Both the position numbers and the translations under genes were made by a program. Under the pieces are notes generated by a model. It searched no databases, was not told where the DNA came from, and saw only the letters and a list, made by a program, of their open reading frames with translations. DNA of 64,000 bases from contig CATNEN010000024.1 in the NCBI GenBank assembly GCA_950097015.1, positions 4,388,501 through 4,452,500 of the forward strand, given 5' to 3'. Position 1 is the stretch's first letter. Each line of letters opens with the position of its first letter. Below are positions 1 to 11,830 of this stretch, piece after piece. This DNA is from Macrostomum hystrix (taxonomy: Eukaryota > Platyhelminthes > Macrostomidae).

Positions 1-965
1 ATACTTTACAGCAAAAGAAGACCAATATGTTTTCGAAAATGTGTCAGCGAGTTGCTTCTAGTCACGTGACTGTGTGTGACATCGAGTTAAACAATGTCAG
101 TTGTCCAATTCATGTCATTACAAAGTTACATTTGACTCCAACGTACATGTGGCTACAATGAATATCAATTGAACTTAGTGCAAGCCAGTAAACTAGTGCT
201 AGCCAGTTTTTTGCTTCGCTTCACTTCACACACCCACATTCCGCCCAGTGACTGTTTATTTCACCTTCGCAGTTTCTCTCTCCCTTCTCCCCCGCCTAGC
301 TAAACTTTTTCGCGCGTTGACGCATTTCGCTAGTCTAAAAATAGACTAGAAAATCCAAAGCTAGGCAGTTCTAGGTTTCACACCTTACCCTCACATAATG
401 CCCTTTAGTTCTTATCTCCCGATTACTTATAGGCTCATTTTGTTCGAAAATAAAAAACATGAATTATTTAGAACTATCTAAGTGCGCGATGCACTTATTT
501 TATCTCGTTTTTGTTATAATTAATGCAAAATGGAATCTACTTTATTTCCAACGCACCCTCTGACATGAAATCTACATTACATTTCGACATGCTTTTGGAA
601 AATGGAAAGAAAATGCATCGCAATACAATAATAGCACGACTCACCACTATTTTTAGCTCAGTTAATACTTTTGATACATTGTAGTAAGCACTCTGGGTGT
701 ACTTCGGTTAGTTTGCAGTTAACATCTTAGCATGGCATGGCTTTCGGAGCTTCGGACAAAATGACTAAAAATACAACAATGAGACAGAAAAATAACAATA
801 GCAAATCTGTGGAATAGAATAGAATTACTACGCGATACATGATTTCGACATTCGAGTCTATAAGTCATGAGTGGCGTACGCAGTAACGCTTGATCTATGC
901 ACTTCCATAGCTTCCTTATGGATGCTAGCTATAGAAGACCATGGATTGAGTAATATACGGACTCC
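1..965. other. no gene recognised
   Basis: Moderately AT-rich sequence without a convincing exon, tRNA or long repeat. It leads directly into a 23-bp minisatellite. Confidence 0.5.
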
Positions 966-2262
966 AACAGGTCTAAGCAACCGTGTCTAACAGGTCTAAG
1001 CAACCGTGTCTAACAGGTCTAAGCAACCGTGTCTAACAGGTCTAAGCAACCGTGTCTAAAAGGTCTAAGCAACCGTGTCTAACAGGTCTAAGCAACCGTG
1101 TCTAACAAGTCTAAGCAACCGTGTCTAACAGGTCTAAGCAACCGTGTCTAACAGGTCTAAGCAACCGTGTCTAACAAGTCTAAGCAACCGTGTCTAACAG
1201 GTCTAAGCAACCGTGTCTAACAGGTCTAAGCAACCGTGTCTAAAAGGTCTAAGCAACCGTGTCTAACAGGTCTAAGCAACCGTGTCTAACAGGTCTAAGC
1301 AACCGTGTCTAAAAGGTCTAAGCAACAGTGTCTAACAGGTCTAAGCAACCGTGTGTAACAGATCTAAGCAACCGTGTCTAACAGGTCTAAGCAACCGTGT
1401 CTAACAGGTCTAAGCAACCGTGTCTAACAGGTCTAAGCAACCGTGTCTAACAGGTCTAAGCAACCGTGTCTAACAGGTCTAAGCAACCGTGTCTAACAGG
1501 TCTAAGCAACCGTGTCTAAAAGGTCTAAGCGATAGTGTCTAACAGGTCTAAGCAACCCTGTCTAACAGGTCTAAGCAACCGTGTCTAACAGGTCTAAGCA
1601 ACCGTGTCTAACAGGTCTAAGCAACCGTGTCTAACAGGTCTAAGCAACCGTGTCTAACAGGTCTAAGCAACCGTGTCTAACAGGTCCAAGCAACCGTGTC
1701 TAACAGGTCTAAGCGATGGTGTCTAACAGGTCTAAGCAACCGTGTCTAAAAGGTCTAAGCGATAGTGTCTAACAGGTCTAAGCAACCCTGTCTAACAGGT
1801 CTAAGCAACCGTGTCTAACAGGTCTAAGCAACCGTGTCTAACAGGTCTAAGCAACCGTGTCTAACAGGTCTAAGCAACCGTGTCTAACAGGTCTAAGCAA
1901 CCGTGTCTAACAGGTCTAAGCAACCGTGTCTAACAGGTCCAAGCAACCGTGTCTAACAGGTCTAAGCGATGGTGTCTAACAGGTCTAAGCAACCGTGTCT
2001 AAAAGGTCTAAGCGATAGTGTCTAACAGGTCTAAGCAACCCTGTCTAACAGGTCTAAGCAACCGTGTCTAACAGGTCTAAGCAACCGTGTCTAACAGGTC
2101 TAAGCAACCGTGTCTAACAGGTCTAAGCAACCGTGTCTAACAGGTCTAAGCAACCGTGTCTAACAGGTCCAAGCAACCGTGTCTAACAGGTCTAAGCGAT
2201 GGTGTCTAACAGGTCTAAGCAACCGTGTCTAACAGGTCCAAGCAACCGTGTCGAACAAGTAC
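966..2262. repeat. minisatellite, 23-bp unit, with higher-order structure
   Basis: About 56 head-to-tail copies of a 23-bp unit containing AGGTCTAAGCAACCGTGT. Variant monomers recur at fixed spacing: GATAGTG variants at about 1531, 1761 and 2014, and GATGGTG variants at about 1715, 1968 and 2198. The steps are 230 or 253 bp, i.e. 10 or 11 monomers, so blocks of 10-11 units were themselves amplified. The array ends about 85 bp downstream of the SLC25A44-like stop codon. Confidence 0.95.
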
Positions 2263-2347
2263 ACATATCTCAAAAACTGCATACGCCACTGGTCTCACTA
2301 GCCAGACCTCGTCAGGTCAGACAGATGTCCTGTCAAGCAATCAGTTG

Positions 2348-2740
2348 TCAGGCTATCACACCCTTGAATTCGTCTTTCAGCGCCAGTCGTTTAGCTGGCT
2401 CATAGTAGAGCACGAACAGGAAGCTGAACATTGCCGACTGGGCCAACCGTGCGCTGAGGCCCTTCACGAGCCAGGCCGCGCCCTCCTCGGCCCAAAGGCG
2501 TCGAAGGGCTTCCCTGGCGCCGGCGCCCCGCTGGGCCTGCAGCATGATTCGCAGGCGAAGCACATCGATTGGATTCGTCAGCAAGCCGGCCGTGGCTCCA
2601 GCCAGCGGCGCCGCGGTCAGCTGGACGGCTAAACGCGACGGCGAGTCCAGCCAGCGATAGAAACAGTTGCAATAGAGACTGTAGGCTGACCACATTGCGG
2701 CGGAGTTTGGCAGGAATAGAACCAGGGACCACAGGCCGCC
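2348..2740 (-). CDS. SLC25A44: SLC25A44-like mitochondrial carrier, last exon
   Basis: Final exon (131 codons including TGA) of the carrier begun at 3580. It follows a clean acceptor (CTCCAG before GGCGGC) and joins the previous exon in phase 0. It encodes the third mitochondrial-carrier repeat: LPNSAAMW, then LLTNPIDVLRLR, which carries the PxDxxxR carrier signature, then EEGAAWLVKGLSAR and a final helix with YYEPAKRLAL. The order and wording match the SLC25A44 subfamily. Family knowledge: SLC25A44 moves branched-chain amino acids across the inner mitochondrial membrane. The substrate here is inferred, not shown. Confidence 0.85.
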   Translation of the reverse strand, partial: GGLWSLVLFLPNSAAMWSAYSLYCNCFYRWLDSPSRLAVQLTAAPLAGATAGLLTNPIDVLRLRIMLQAQRGAGAREALRRLWAEEGAAWLVKGLSARLAQSAMFSFLFVLYYEPAKRLALKDEFKGVIA

Positions 2741-3034
2741 CTGGAGACGATGGAGAAAAAAATCGTGAGGAATCAAGGGCAAATCGACTGTGAAATTCCA
2801 CTCAATAATATATTTTATACTCTCGAAGTTTCATTCAAAAGTCCGTAAATTTCATCTAAATCTACACATATTGATTTTTTATTCCAAAATTTCGTTCAAC
2901 GCATCGTAAATTAGGGAAAAAATGCAAATTTGCCATACAGGCGAGAATCAAGAGAACATCAATAATACAAGAGATCGAATTACAGACAAATTTGAATTTC
3001 AATTGGCGCCATATCACCTAGCTACAGTCCTCAC

Positions 3035-3580
3035 CTTGTAGAAGCCGGTCAGCCCATGCCGCTGCCGGATCCAGCCAATCACAGCGCCCGCCTGGCCAGC
3101 CCAGCCAGCCCCGGGTGCGATGGCAACCGTTGCCGACACCGGGCTAATGCGGGCCGCTGACAGCAGCATGATGTGCTGAGTCACAACGTCGGCTGGCACA
3201 AGCAGAGCCTGGGAGGCCAGGGCGGCGCAAGCGCCAGCCAGGGCTCCTCGCGCCGGCGCAGGCAGCGGCTCAGAAGAGGCTCGCACAGTTTCGTAGGTGA
3301 CGCCGACCATGGCGGCATTGATAACGTGAGCTGCGCGTGTCCAGGCGCCGGCGTAGAGGCCGCGCGGCCCCTCTCGCGCTAGCACAGTGCGCAGGCAGTG
3401 GGCCAGGCCGCGATACTCCAGTCGGCCCGGCTGCGCTGTAAGGCGAGTGCGCGCCAGAGCCAGCGGGTAGAGCGTGGCGTGCATGATGGCATTGCCGAGG
3501 CAGTTGTAGGCCAGGAAGTGGCCGAGTTTCATGTGGCGCAGTTCGATCACGCGAAACTCTTCAGGCGGCTGCGATTTGGA
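3035..3580 (-). CDS. SLC25A44: SLC25A44-like mitochondrial carrier, internal exon
   Basis: A 182-codon exon between acceptor CATCCGCAG and donor AAG/GTGAGG. It covers carrier repeats 1 and 2: FRVIELRHMKLGHF, then YPLALARTRL (repeat 1 signature with R), REGPRGLYAG, and VPADVVTQHIM (repeat 2 signature with D). It ends GLTGFYK, which continues into the next exon. The ADVVTQH and VIEL...HMKL features point to SLC25A44 rather than other SLC25 members. The initiator Met must lie in an upstream exon beyond 3580. An ORF runs on past the acceptor into AT-rich DNA, but that part looks intronic. Loop residues between the second-repeat signature and GLTGF are Ala/Gly-rich. Confidence 0.85.
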
Positions 3581-5868
3581 CTGCGGATGAAGGATATAAA
3601 TAAATAATAATAACATTTTTGTTGGCTTCTGTAAATACGTGAAATGAAATGGTAAACAGTTAACAACAGGCATTAGAATATGTATATTGCTGTGAACAAA
3701 AATGCCAATTGTACTAATATTCACGACTAATGTAGAATTAAATCTTACTGATTTTTTATATATAGATAAAAAAATGCGTTAAGAAATATTGTGATGCAAG
3801 CTAAAAATGGAATATGAAAAACAAAAAAAATACGGGTTGATTAAGTTCAAATTATTTAAGAAATAAATTCGCCAGGAACTTCTCTGGACTATTCAATTTT
3901 TAAGCAAGGTAAGACACTTTTCCTTACATTAGTTAAAATAAATAGTTTATGTTGATTATACAAACTATAGATCGAAAACTCTCTGTAGGCAAAAAATATT
4001 ATACTCTCTGAATTAAATAAAGGTTACTTAAAATAAATCACTCAAGAATAGTAAAAAAACACAGGAACTAAGCCCAGTAAAGGTTTGTGAATCCGCATCC
4101 GAAAGAAAAATGTAAATTTTAATGGAAAAATACATTAAGACTTACCATGCTCTCAATTTTGTTACTAATTTAGTAGAATTTAATATTGAGCTGAAAGGAA
4201 ATTATGATTTCGACAATTTGCTTTTTGTGTTTCTATTGTGTCCTTGTTGTTGCTTGCTTGGAGCATCGAAATTGTGGTCCGCGTTCTTACAAACTTAAAA
4301 AGTGATGTTTTGGGTGATACATTGTTTTATGCATTTTAAAGGGACTTCATATCATTAATTTTATTAAAATATAACAATTAAAAGCTTGCCACTATTCTGA
4401 TCTATATATTAAGCATCAACATATATATATCGCTTTAAAGTTTGTTTTATGTGATTTGCGTTATCCCTTGATTCCGCTAGAAATTGTCAATTTGAAAGAG
4501 AAAAGCGCGATAACGCAAATTATTTAATCGAAAAATATGCCAAATGTTTTGTTTAGGAAAATAGTGAGAATAAATTTTAAAAAAAACTAAATACATCAAT
4601 TTCTTTTTAGAGCATCCTAACATTTTTGTTCCTAAGAACATAATTAGCTCTTGGATTAAGCCTACTCCCGTAAACACTTTCTCATAACCAGTTTGGCGTA
4701 AGTTACACATTGTGTATCCAATGCCGTATAAATTATATAATTCGAAATTCGAAACGATCACTTCCTCTTTTTTGTACACTTCATAAGAAGATCATTAAAA
4801 AATACCAAATACCAATATTTTGCAAGTGGGATTGCTCTTGTGAGAGTTGCCCGCCATTGCATGAAACTCACTTAATAATATATTCATTCGGTCTATTGAA
4901 GTATGTTTTGCAATCTAACACATTAAAATCAAATAAAATCTATGTTAACCTAAAAGCCGACAATGTAACAGCAAAACGGAATACGTCATAAACTCTTAAT
5001 TCGTGTATATTAAGAGTTTACTATAGTTTACTTTAATTGATTTAACATGAACTGTGCCCATGGAAAGTGGAATCAATTTAATTTTACTAAAAATCCTATA
5101 TACTACCATCAACGTGAAGATCGAGAATTTAATTCCTGAGGCGCTGGACAATTATCAGAATTTTGTGAATTCGTGCTCCCCATCCTATAACATCCAAACT
5201 AAATGCATATCCCAAGTCCCAAACTACTAATAGTGGTCCTTGGCTTAATGCTTGGTTTTTGCCTAAACACTTTTAGGTCAAGCGGGACTCCCAATTGACG
5301 TAAACGGAATAGTAAAAATGCATTACCTATCTCTGTCTCACCTTTAGTTGGCCTTTGGTAAAAAACTGGCCGCTAAAGAACGCATCTGACGAACTTCGAG
5401 TGCGCGCCCAGCCAACGCCGATAGCATCTATACACCTGTACAATGTGCTCACCGTGGGTCATAAAATATATTTTTTCTAAACCTTATTTGCCAGAGAGTA
5501 ACTGTGAGCGCATTAATTAGTGCCATCAGTTTTCTTTAGAGAAGCTTCTCTATTGTCTCGGGCTGTCTGGCACCTGCTCGCGTATGTCTGCCAGCCTCTC
5601 GAAAAAAAGCTTTATCACACAGAGAGAAGCTTCTAGCCAAGCTTCTAGTCCGTAATTTCTCTTGAACCCGTTAAATTGCTCATTAGGACGCCTACTTGTT
5701 ATTGCCCAACATTAAATTAGGCTATTTACGACAAGAAGAGAAAAATATAGGGAGACAGACCAAAGGGCCGATTCAAAGGCTGAAATAAACTCCAGGGCCC
5801 AGCTGTGCAGAGCTCGCATCAGCATCATCATTTGAAGCCCTGTCGCGAACTCGCCACCAGCCCTGCAC
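3581..5868. other. AT-rich intron/intergenic DNA; first SLC25A44-like exon and shared promoter not located
   Basis: No protein-coding stretch is recognised here. The missing first coding exon of the minus-strand carrier should lie here. One possible minus-strand non-coding exon ends near 5355 with donor AAAG/GTGAGA but carries a stop just before it. The carrier and the DYRK gene diverge from this interval, so it may hold a bidirectional promoter (inference). Confidence 0.35.
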
Positions 5869-5916
5869 ATGTCCACCTTTAACAGTAGGCAGCGAGACAG
5901 CGTTGCGAATAGACAG
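5869..5916 (+). CDS. DYRK2: putative first coding exon of DYRK2-like kinase
   Basis: ATG followed by 16 open codons ending exactly at a consensus donor (AGACAG/GTGAGT). The exon ends in phase 0, and the next plausible plus-strand exon (10697) begins in phase 0 after a TTACAG acceptor, so the two join in frame. The short Ser/Arg/Gln-rich N-terminus has no diagnostic motif. Another upstream or intervening exon is possible. Confidence 0.4.
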
Positions 5917-6009
5917 GTGAGTTGGTTTTACTAACACTGCTGATTACGATTAAGGGAGTCACTTGTGTTTAGTACGTGTATATTCCTCTTTTATTCAAAT
6001 GATGTGGAA

Positions 6010-7550
6010 TTGATTGTCTATCCCTTAGAAGAAGCAAAGCAATGGATTGCTAATCTATCCCTTGGATGAAGGAATAGAATGGATTGCTAATCTATCCCAT
6101 GGGTGAAGGAATAGAATGGATTGCTAATCTATCCCATGGATGAAGGAATAGAATGGATTGCTAATCTATCCCATGGATGAAGGAATAGAATGGATTGCTA
6201 ATCTATCCCATGGATGAAGGAATAGAATGGATTGCTAATCTATCTCATGGATGAAGGAATAGAATGGATTGCTAATCTATCCCATGGATGAAGGAATAGA
6301 ATGGATTGCTAATCTATCTCATGGATGAAGGAATAGAATGGATTGCTAATCTATCCCATGGATGAAGGAATAGAATGGATTGCTAATCTATCCCATGGAT
6401 GAAGGAATAGAATGGATTGCTAATCTATCCCATGGATGAAGGAATAGAATGGATTGCTAATCTATCCCATGGGTGAAGGAATAGAATGGATTGCTAATCT
6501 ATCCCATGGATGAAGGAATAGAATGGATTGCTAATCTATCCCATGGATGAAGGAATAGAATGGATTGCTAATCTATCTCATGGATGAAGGAATAGAATGG
6601 ATTGCTAATCTATCCCATGGATGAAGGAATAGAATGGATTGCTAATCTATCCCATGGATGAAGGAATAGAATGGATTGCTAATCTATCCCATGGATGAAG
6701 GAATAGAATGGATTGCTAATCTATCCCATGGGTGAAGGAATAGAATGGATTGCTAATCTATCCCATGGATGAAGGAATAGAATGGATTGCTAATCTATCC
6801 CATGGGTGAAGGAATAGAATGGATTGCTAATCTATCCCATGGATGAAGGAATAGAATGGATTGCTAATCTATCTCATGGATGAAGGAATAGAATGGATTG
6901 CTAATCTATCCCTTGGATGAAGGAATAGAATGGATTGCTAATCTATCCCATGGGTGAAGGAATAGAATGGATTGCTAATCTATCCCTTGGATGAAGGAAT
7001 AGAATGGATTGCTAATCTATCCCTTGGATGAAGGAATAGAATGGATTGCTAATCTATCCCATGGATGAAGGAATAGAATGGATTGCTAATCTATCCCTTG
7101 GATGAAGGAATAGAATGGATTGCTAATCTATCCCTTGGATGAAGGAATAGAATGGATTGCTAATCTATCCCTTGGATGAAGGAATAGAATGGATTGCTAA
7201 TCTATCGCTATTGGCGAAGGAATAGAATGGATTGCTAATCTATCGCTATTGGCGAAGGAATAGAATGGATTGCTAATTCATCCCTATTGACGAAGGAATA
7301 GAATGGATTGCTAATTCATCCCTATTGACGAAGGAATAGAATGGATTGCTAATCTATCGCTATTGGCGAAGGAATAGAATGGATTGCTAATTCATCCCTA
7401 TTGACGAAGGAATAGAATGGATTGCTAATTCATCCCTATTGACGAAGGAATAGAATGGATTGCTAATCTATTCCTAGGATTAAGGAATAGAATGGATTGC
7501 TAATCTATTCCTAGGATTAAGGAATAGAATGGATTGCTAATCTATCCCAT
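6010..7550. repeat. minisatellite, 37-bp unit, in DYRK intron 1
   Basis: About 41 copies of a 37-bp unit containing GGAATAGAATGGATTGCT followed by AATCTATCCCATGGATGAA-type sequence. The left two-thirds are almost homogeneous, with CCATGGATG, CCATGGGTG and CCTTGGATG variants. The right end drifts into CGCTATTGGCG, CCCTATTGACG and CCTAGGATTA variants: old edge, young centre. Confidence 0.95.
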
Positions 7551-8433
7551 TGAAGGATGAAGGTTGAAACTCATTTTTTCACTAAAAGCACATCTAGCAC
7601 AAACTTAACAAAATTATTTCATTGCGAGTTTGCTACAAATATTGAGACATAAATTTAGTAGAGCATTTCTTGCAGTTTAGGCTAAAGATAATTGTTGACA
7701 GGCTTATGGAAATACCCATCGCTATTCTCTCAGGGTCCAAAAGACGCAAAGTCTGGAAATGACACTGAAATTCTGCATATAGTTTGAAGGACAATGGCAG
7801 AGCAGTCTGGGCCTTGCTGATATTAGTCTAGACAAAACCTTGAATTGTCTAGGAGGCAAGCGTGGGTTTAAAAAGTGGCCCTCTTATGCAACGCCAAAAA
7901 TGCAGTCCAGACAAGTCAATGCAATCCATTGAGAATTTTATTACTCGCTACTAGTTATTTACGAGTATTTATGTTAATAAAACAATACATAAAATCCCAT
8001 TAGGCTGGTTGGGAAAAATGACTGACTAACGAAAGGTAAACTGGATTTAAACACGGGTTGGCTTAGGCTCCGATTGTCGGGCAGCTGAACTCAGCCATGC
8101 GTGCTATGGCTAGGCTAGCTGGGATATGCCTTAGATACTGCCGCATTGGATGAGACCAGAGGGGACCAGACTGCGTGGGCGGGCGGCTGGGTACACGGCA
8201 CAAGGTAAGCAGTAACTTAGCCAGACTGTATAGCCAGTGGCTCACATAAAAAGGTGGACAAATCAGTTCTAATCAAAGCCTAAGCCTGTCCGACTGAGCT
8301 AAGATACACCTGGCTTTGCCTGTGGTAAGATTAACTTAAAAAAGCTTTTTTGGGTCAACTAATAAAAATTTAACAATTAAAGGCATCTGCCCCCAACTAA
8401 AGAATTTCTCCCACAACTATAACTTGGAATAAC
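7551..8433. other. DYRK intron 1, no feature seen
   Basis: Unique-looking intronic sequence between two arrays. Short ORFs on the minus strand here have no recognisable content. Confidence 0.45.
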
Positions 8434-9318
8434 AGTGACCAACCCTCTAGAGCAAGCAATTCTCCCAGCTCGGATCCCATGGGATAACTGTGACCATCAC
8501 TCTAGAGCAAGCAATTCTCCCAGCTCTGATCCCATGGGATAAACTGTGACATTCACTCTAGAGCAAGCAATTCTCCCAGTCTGATCCCATGGGATAAACT
8601 GTGACATTCACTCTAGAGCAAGCAATTCTCCCAGCTCTGATCCCATGGGATAACTGTGACCATCACTCTAGAACAAGCAATTCTCCCAGCTCGGATCCCA
8701 TGGGATAAACTGTGACATTCACTCTAGAGCAAGCAATTCTCCCAGTCTGATCCCATGGGATAAACTGTGACATTCACTCTAGAGCAAGCAATTCTCCCAG
8801 TCTGATCCCATGGGATAAACTGTGACATTCACTCTAGAGCAAGCAATTCTCCCAGTCTGATCCCATGGGATAACTGTGACATTCACTCTAGAGCAAGCAA
8901 TTCTCCCAGCTCTGATCCCATGGGATAAACTGTGACATTCACTCTAGAGCAAGCAATTCTCCCAGTCTGATCCCATGGGATAAACTGTGACATTCACTCT
9001 AGAGCAAGCAATTCTCCCAGTCTGATCCCATGGGATAAACTGTGACATTCACTCTAGAGCAAGCAATTCTCCCAGTCTGATCCCATGGGATAAACTGTGA
9101 CATTCACTCTAGAGCAAGCAATTCTCCCAGTCTGATCCCATGGGATAACTGTGACCATCACTCTAGAACAAGCAATTCTCCCAGTCTGATCCCATGGGAT
9201 AAACTGTGACCATCACTCTAGAGCAAGCAATTCTCCCAGTCTGATCCCATGGGATAACTGTGACCATCACTCTAGAGCAAGCAATTCTCCCAGCTCTGAT
9301 CCCATGGGATAACTGTCT
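8434..9318. repeat. minisatellite, ~55-57-bp unit, in DYRK intron 1
   Basis: About 16 copies of a unit containing CTCTAGAGCAAGCAATTC, then CCCATGGGATAAACTGTGAC. CCATGGG and CTCTAGAG are palindromic cores within each unit. Small indels (GCTCTGAT or GTCTGAT; TAACTGTGACC or TAAACTGTGACA) define sub-types that alternate along the array. Confidence 0.93.
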
Positions 9319-9779
9319 TCTTGCAAAATCATCCCAGCCAAAATGATTCCCCAGCAACTAGATATTACTTGAATCGAACCCGGGACCAACTCTGCCAAAT
9401 CCATCGGCTCGCAGACCGGCTCAGACCATCAGCGGGCCGTTGGTCAGCTGTCGCTCATTCATCGCATGGCGAGTCGTCGACCAGCCGGATGGCCGCAGCG
9501 TGGTCACGCAGTGGACGCCGCCCATGGGCAGCTGGGGGTCCCGAGCGTCGGACTGAGACTGGTGAGCGGGGATAAAAAGTTGTGGGATTTTCAGCTGAAC
9601 TCGGGATTGACCGTAGAAAGCTCATGCTATTTTTCCCCTTGGGTAAGACCAAGGGAGGTATTTCAAATGCCAACTGCCTTCTACATGACAGCTCCCAAAC
9701 CGAATGATCAATTTTCGTGGAAGTCCACAGTAAGGATCAAAATTTTCCACCCTTTACGATCAACTAACTTTCAAAGCCG

Positions 9780-10080
9780 TCCGACGCCAGCATCGTCGAG
9801 ATATTCAGCGATTGTTGTCGAAGACCCCTTTGACAATGACAAATAACATTGCTGTGTGAACCACATTGGTTCAAAGTGAATAAAGTAACTATACGAGTAT
9901 AATTAATGCAAAATAGTCAACAATGAGAGTCGACATGGTTACATGGTGAAATTTTGTGGTTTTTGCCACCAGACACCTGATAAGAATGTTGAATATCTCG
10001 ACGATGGCGATGTTTCGTGATTCTGGAAGTTGTTTCATCAGATGGAACGGAAAATTTGAGCCCGTTTTCTGGATTTTAAT
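9780..10080. repeat. dispersed repeat in inverted arrangement
   Basis: GCATCGTCGAGATATTCA at about 9790 (plus) is mirrored by TGAATATCTCGACGATGG at about 9987. The reverse complement of about 9960-10075 also matches 61434-61550 over some 110 bp (shared AAAATCCAGAA, ACGGGCT, CGTCGAGATATTCAAC). This shows a mobile or dispersed repeat family with one copy here in reverse orientation and a partial second copy facing it. The rest of 9319-10696 is DYRK intron 1 with no recognised exon. Confidence 0.55.
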
Positions 10081-10696
10081 GGCGATTGGTTGAATATTTT
10101 GGAAGATACAGAAAAAAAGAGAAAACTGTGGTTATTTGAAATACCCCCGTGGTACCCCTACTGTTAACGAGCGAAAGATGCTGGGATGGTACTTACACAA
10201 TGTCAGCCAATCAGAAGCCCCAGTCAAAAGCAGCCGCGGCGTTTCCGCTAAAGAAGCAATGTCTCTTCTTCTGCTGATCCTCTCCGAGGGCTGCAGACAG
10301 AACTAACAGACACACCTGCCTGACTCGCTGCTTAGAGTCTGAAGCCCTATCCCAACTGATGTTGATCGCCGGCACAATGAGCTACTTCAAGAATAGCGAA
10401 GCAATTCATCACTCAGCGCCTTGACCTTGGGGAGTTATGGAGAGGCCGACAATTCTAGACAGTCGGATCGGACAATGGGGGCAGACGACATGCCAAAAAA
10501 GTCTAACGTGACACGCATTATTACGCGCACTAGATGGATAGATAGTGACAACAGAGCCTTGATGATGGGGGTGTGTGTTCGGCCGATTTAACTGCAAGCG
10601 ATCAGATACATAATCTAGCTAAAACCAAAGGCAGTGTAACTTTGTGCGTTCAGTCCAAGGCTCGGGTGATAAAAAGGGATGCAATGCTCGTTACAG

Positions 10697-10937
10697 AGCC
10701 GAGACGCATCTCTGACAATGCGACCTCGAGCGGCTGATCGGCGACTTCCTCCGATCCGGCTGATGAGACACCCCGCCTACGCAAAGGCGGCGGATGTCAC
10801 AAAGGCAGGCGGTGGTGTCAGCGCTGTCATCGGAGTCGGCAGCAGCGGCGACAGCGGCCGCGGCAGCAGCAGCGGCGCGGAAGAAGCACAGTCTGTAGCG
10901 GCCAGCCGTGGCAACCGGTTGCCAATGACGCCAAATG
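10697..10937 (+). CDS. DYRK2: DYRK2-like kinase, N-terminal regulatory exon
   Basis: Open from acceptor TTACAG to donor AAATG/GTGAGC. It encodes a basic start, a Gly/Ser/Ala-rich low-complexity linker and, at the end, NRLPMTPN, which fits the LPMTP segment that precedes the N-terminal autophosphorylation accessory region in class II DYRKs. It ends with one base of a codon. The next in-frame continuation needs an acceptor at 10991-10992, which has a poor pyrimidine tract, so that junction is uncertain. Confidence 0.55.
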
Positions 10938-10992
10938 GTGAGCTGGGGTTCTCATGGTCAAAGCCGAATGAGAATATTGTAGTTGCTCAAAG

Positions 10993-11189
10993 CTGTTGGT
11001 AGTCTCAATTTCACACGCCAACTAGAAGCCATCGAGGTGCATCGGCAACATCTCTCCGCATTCGAGCTGGAAGAGATTCGTGACTTCGGCGAGGTCTGGT
11101 TCGTCGGGCCACGCGCCCGCAAGGTTGAAGCGGTGCTCGGCTCTAAGAACAACCACGGCTTTGACAGCGACAGCGGATCCTACCTGAAG
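10993..11189 (+). CDS. DYRK2: DYRK2-like kinase, NAPA / DYRK-homology exon
   Basis: Encodes the class II DYRK accessory region: HLSAFELEEIRDFGEVWFVG, then PRARK, then GFDSDSGSYLK, which corresponds to the DYRK homology box just before the kinase domain. The reading is phase-continuous with the exons on both sides. The donor is AAG/GCAAGT, a GC donor with otherwise perfect consensus; the intron ends with CTTCCCAG before 12181, so this is a GC-AG intron. The upstream acceptor could be 10983 or 10993; only 10993 keeps frame with the 10697 exon. Confidence 0.8.
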
Positions 11190-11499
11190 GCAAGTACGGA
11201 TGGGCGTAATAAGGGAACTAAACCACCTCTTTGTTACCTGCGCTTAGTTACTGGTGTCTCAAATTCACGGATTTGGTTATAAAATATCTCCGGGACTACG
11301 CCGCTGCACTCCAAAAAGGACGTGCGCGAATTGCACGGCATAGCACGTCAATTGCAAGGATTTCAGTGCGAGAGGGAGACTCGTTCCCGACTGCGCTTCA
11401 GAACTTTCTCGGAATGTGTGACGCAGGTTGTGCCCAATCTTCCATTTCGGGCTGTCGCCCATGGCACCGGAGGACGCCTGCCTTATCTAGGAGGCACAG

Positions 11500-11830
11500 C
11501 ACAGCAGAGTAGTTAGCGAAAGCCGCCGCGGGCTCCGGGTTGGGGCCTTAGAGATGGACAGTCGGGCCGGCCAGTTAATGAGCAGGTGGGCGGCCGTCTC
11601 CCCGCCGTCGCCACAGAGGCGGCAGTTGGGTGAAATATTGACGCCGATGGTGGCCTGAAATCCTCGCAGAGACGGGCAGCGGTCGGCGCGTAGTTGGCAG
11701 ATTAGCCGCTCTTGTCGCCGGGTGAGCTCATTCGCCCGCGAGATTGTTCTCAATCTCGGCTTGCCGGACTTAGCCGACGACGTGGCGGCGTTTCGCTCTG
11801 TGCGCTCCGTGCTCCAATCTGAGGCCCCGG
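11500..11830 (-). mobile_element. decayed non-LTR retrotransposon (LINE) 3' fragment
   Basis: On the minus strand, inside the GC-AG intron, an ORF reads RANELTRRQERLICQLRADR and then NCRLCGDGGETAAHLL. This matches the C-terminal CxxC...H zinc-knuckle region found after the reverse transcriptase in Jockey/R1-type LINEs. The final expected Cys is replaced by Trp, and a stop interrupts the upstream reading frame, so it is a dead remnant. No RT core or poly(A) tail was found. Confidence 0.45.

Noticed and set aside
966-2262. CRISPR-like regular array
   Set aside because: Direct 23-bp tandem repeat with no unique spacers; eukaryotic context.
9466-9846. 126-aa plus-strand ORF in DYRK intron 1
   Set aside because: No splice sites in phase with the gene, no recognisable motif, and its end overlaps a dispersed repeat.
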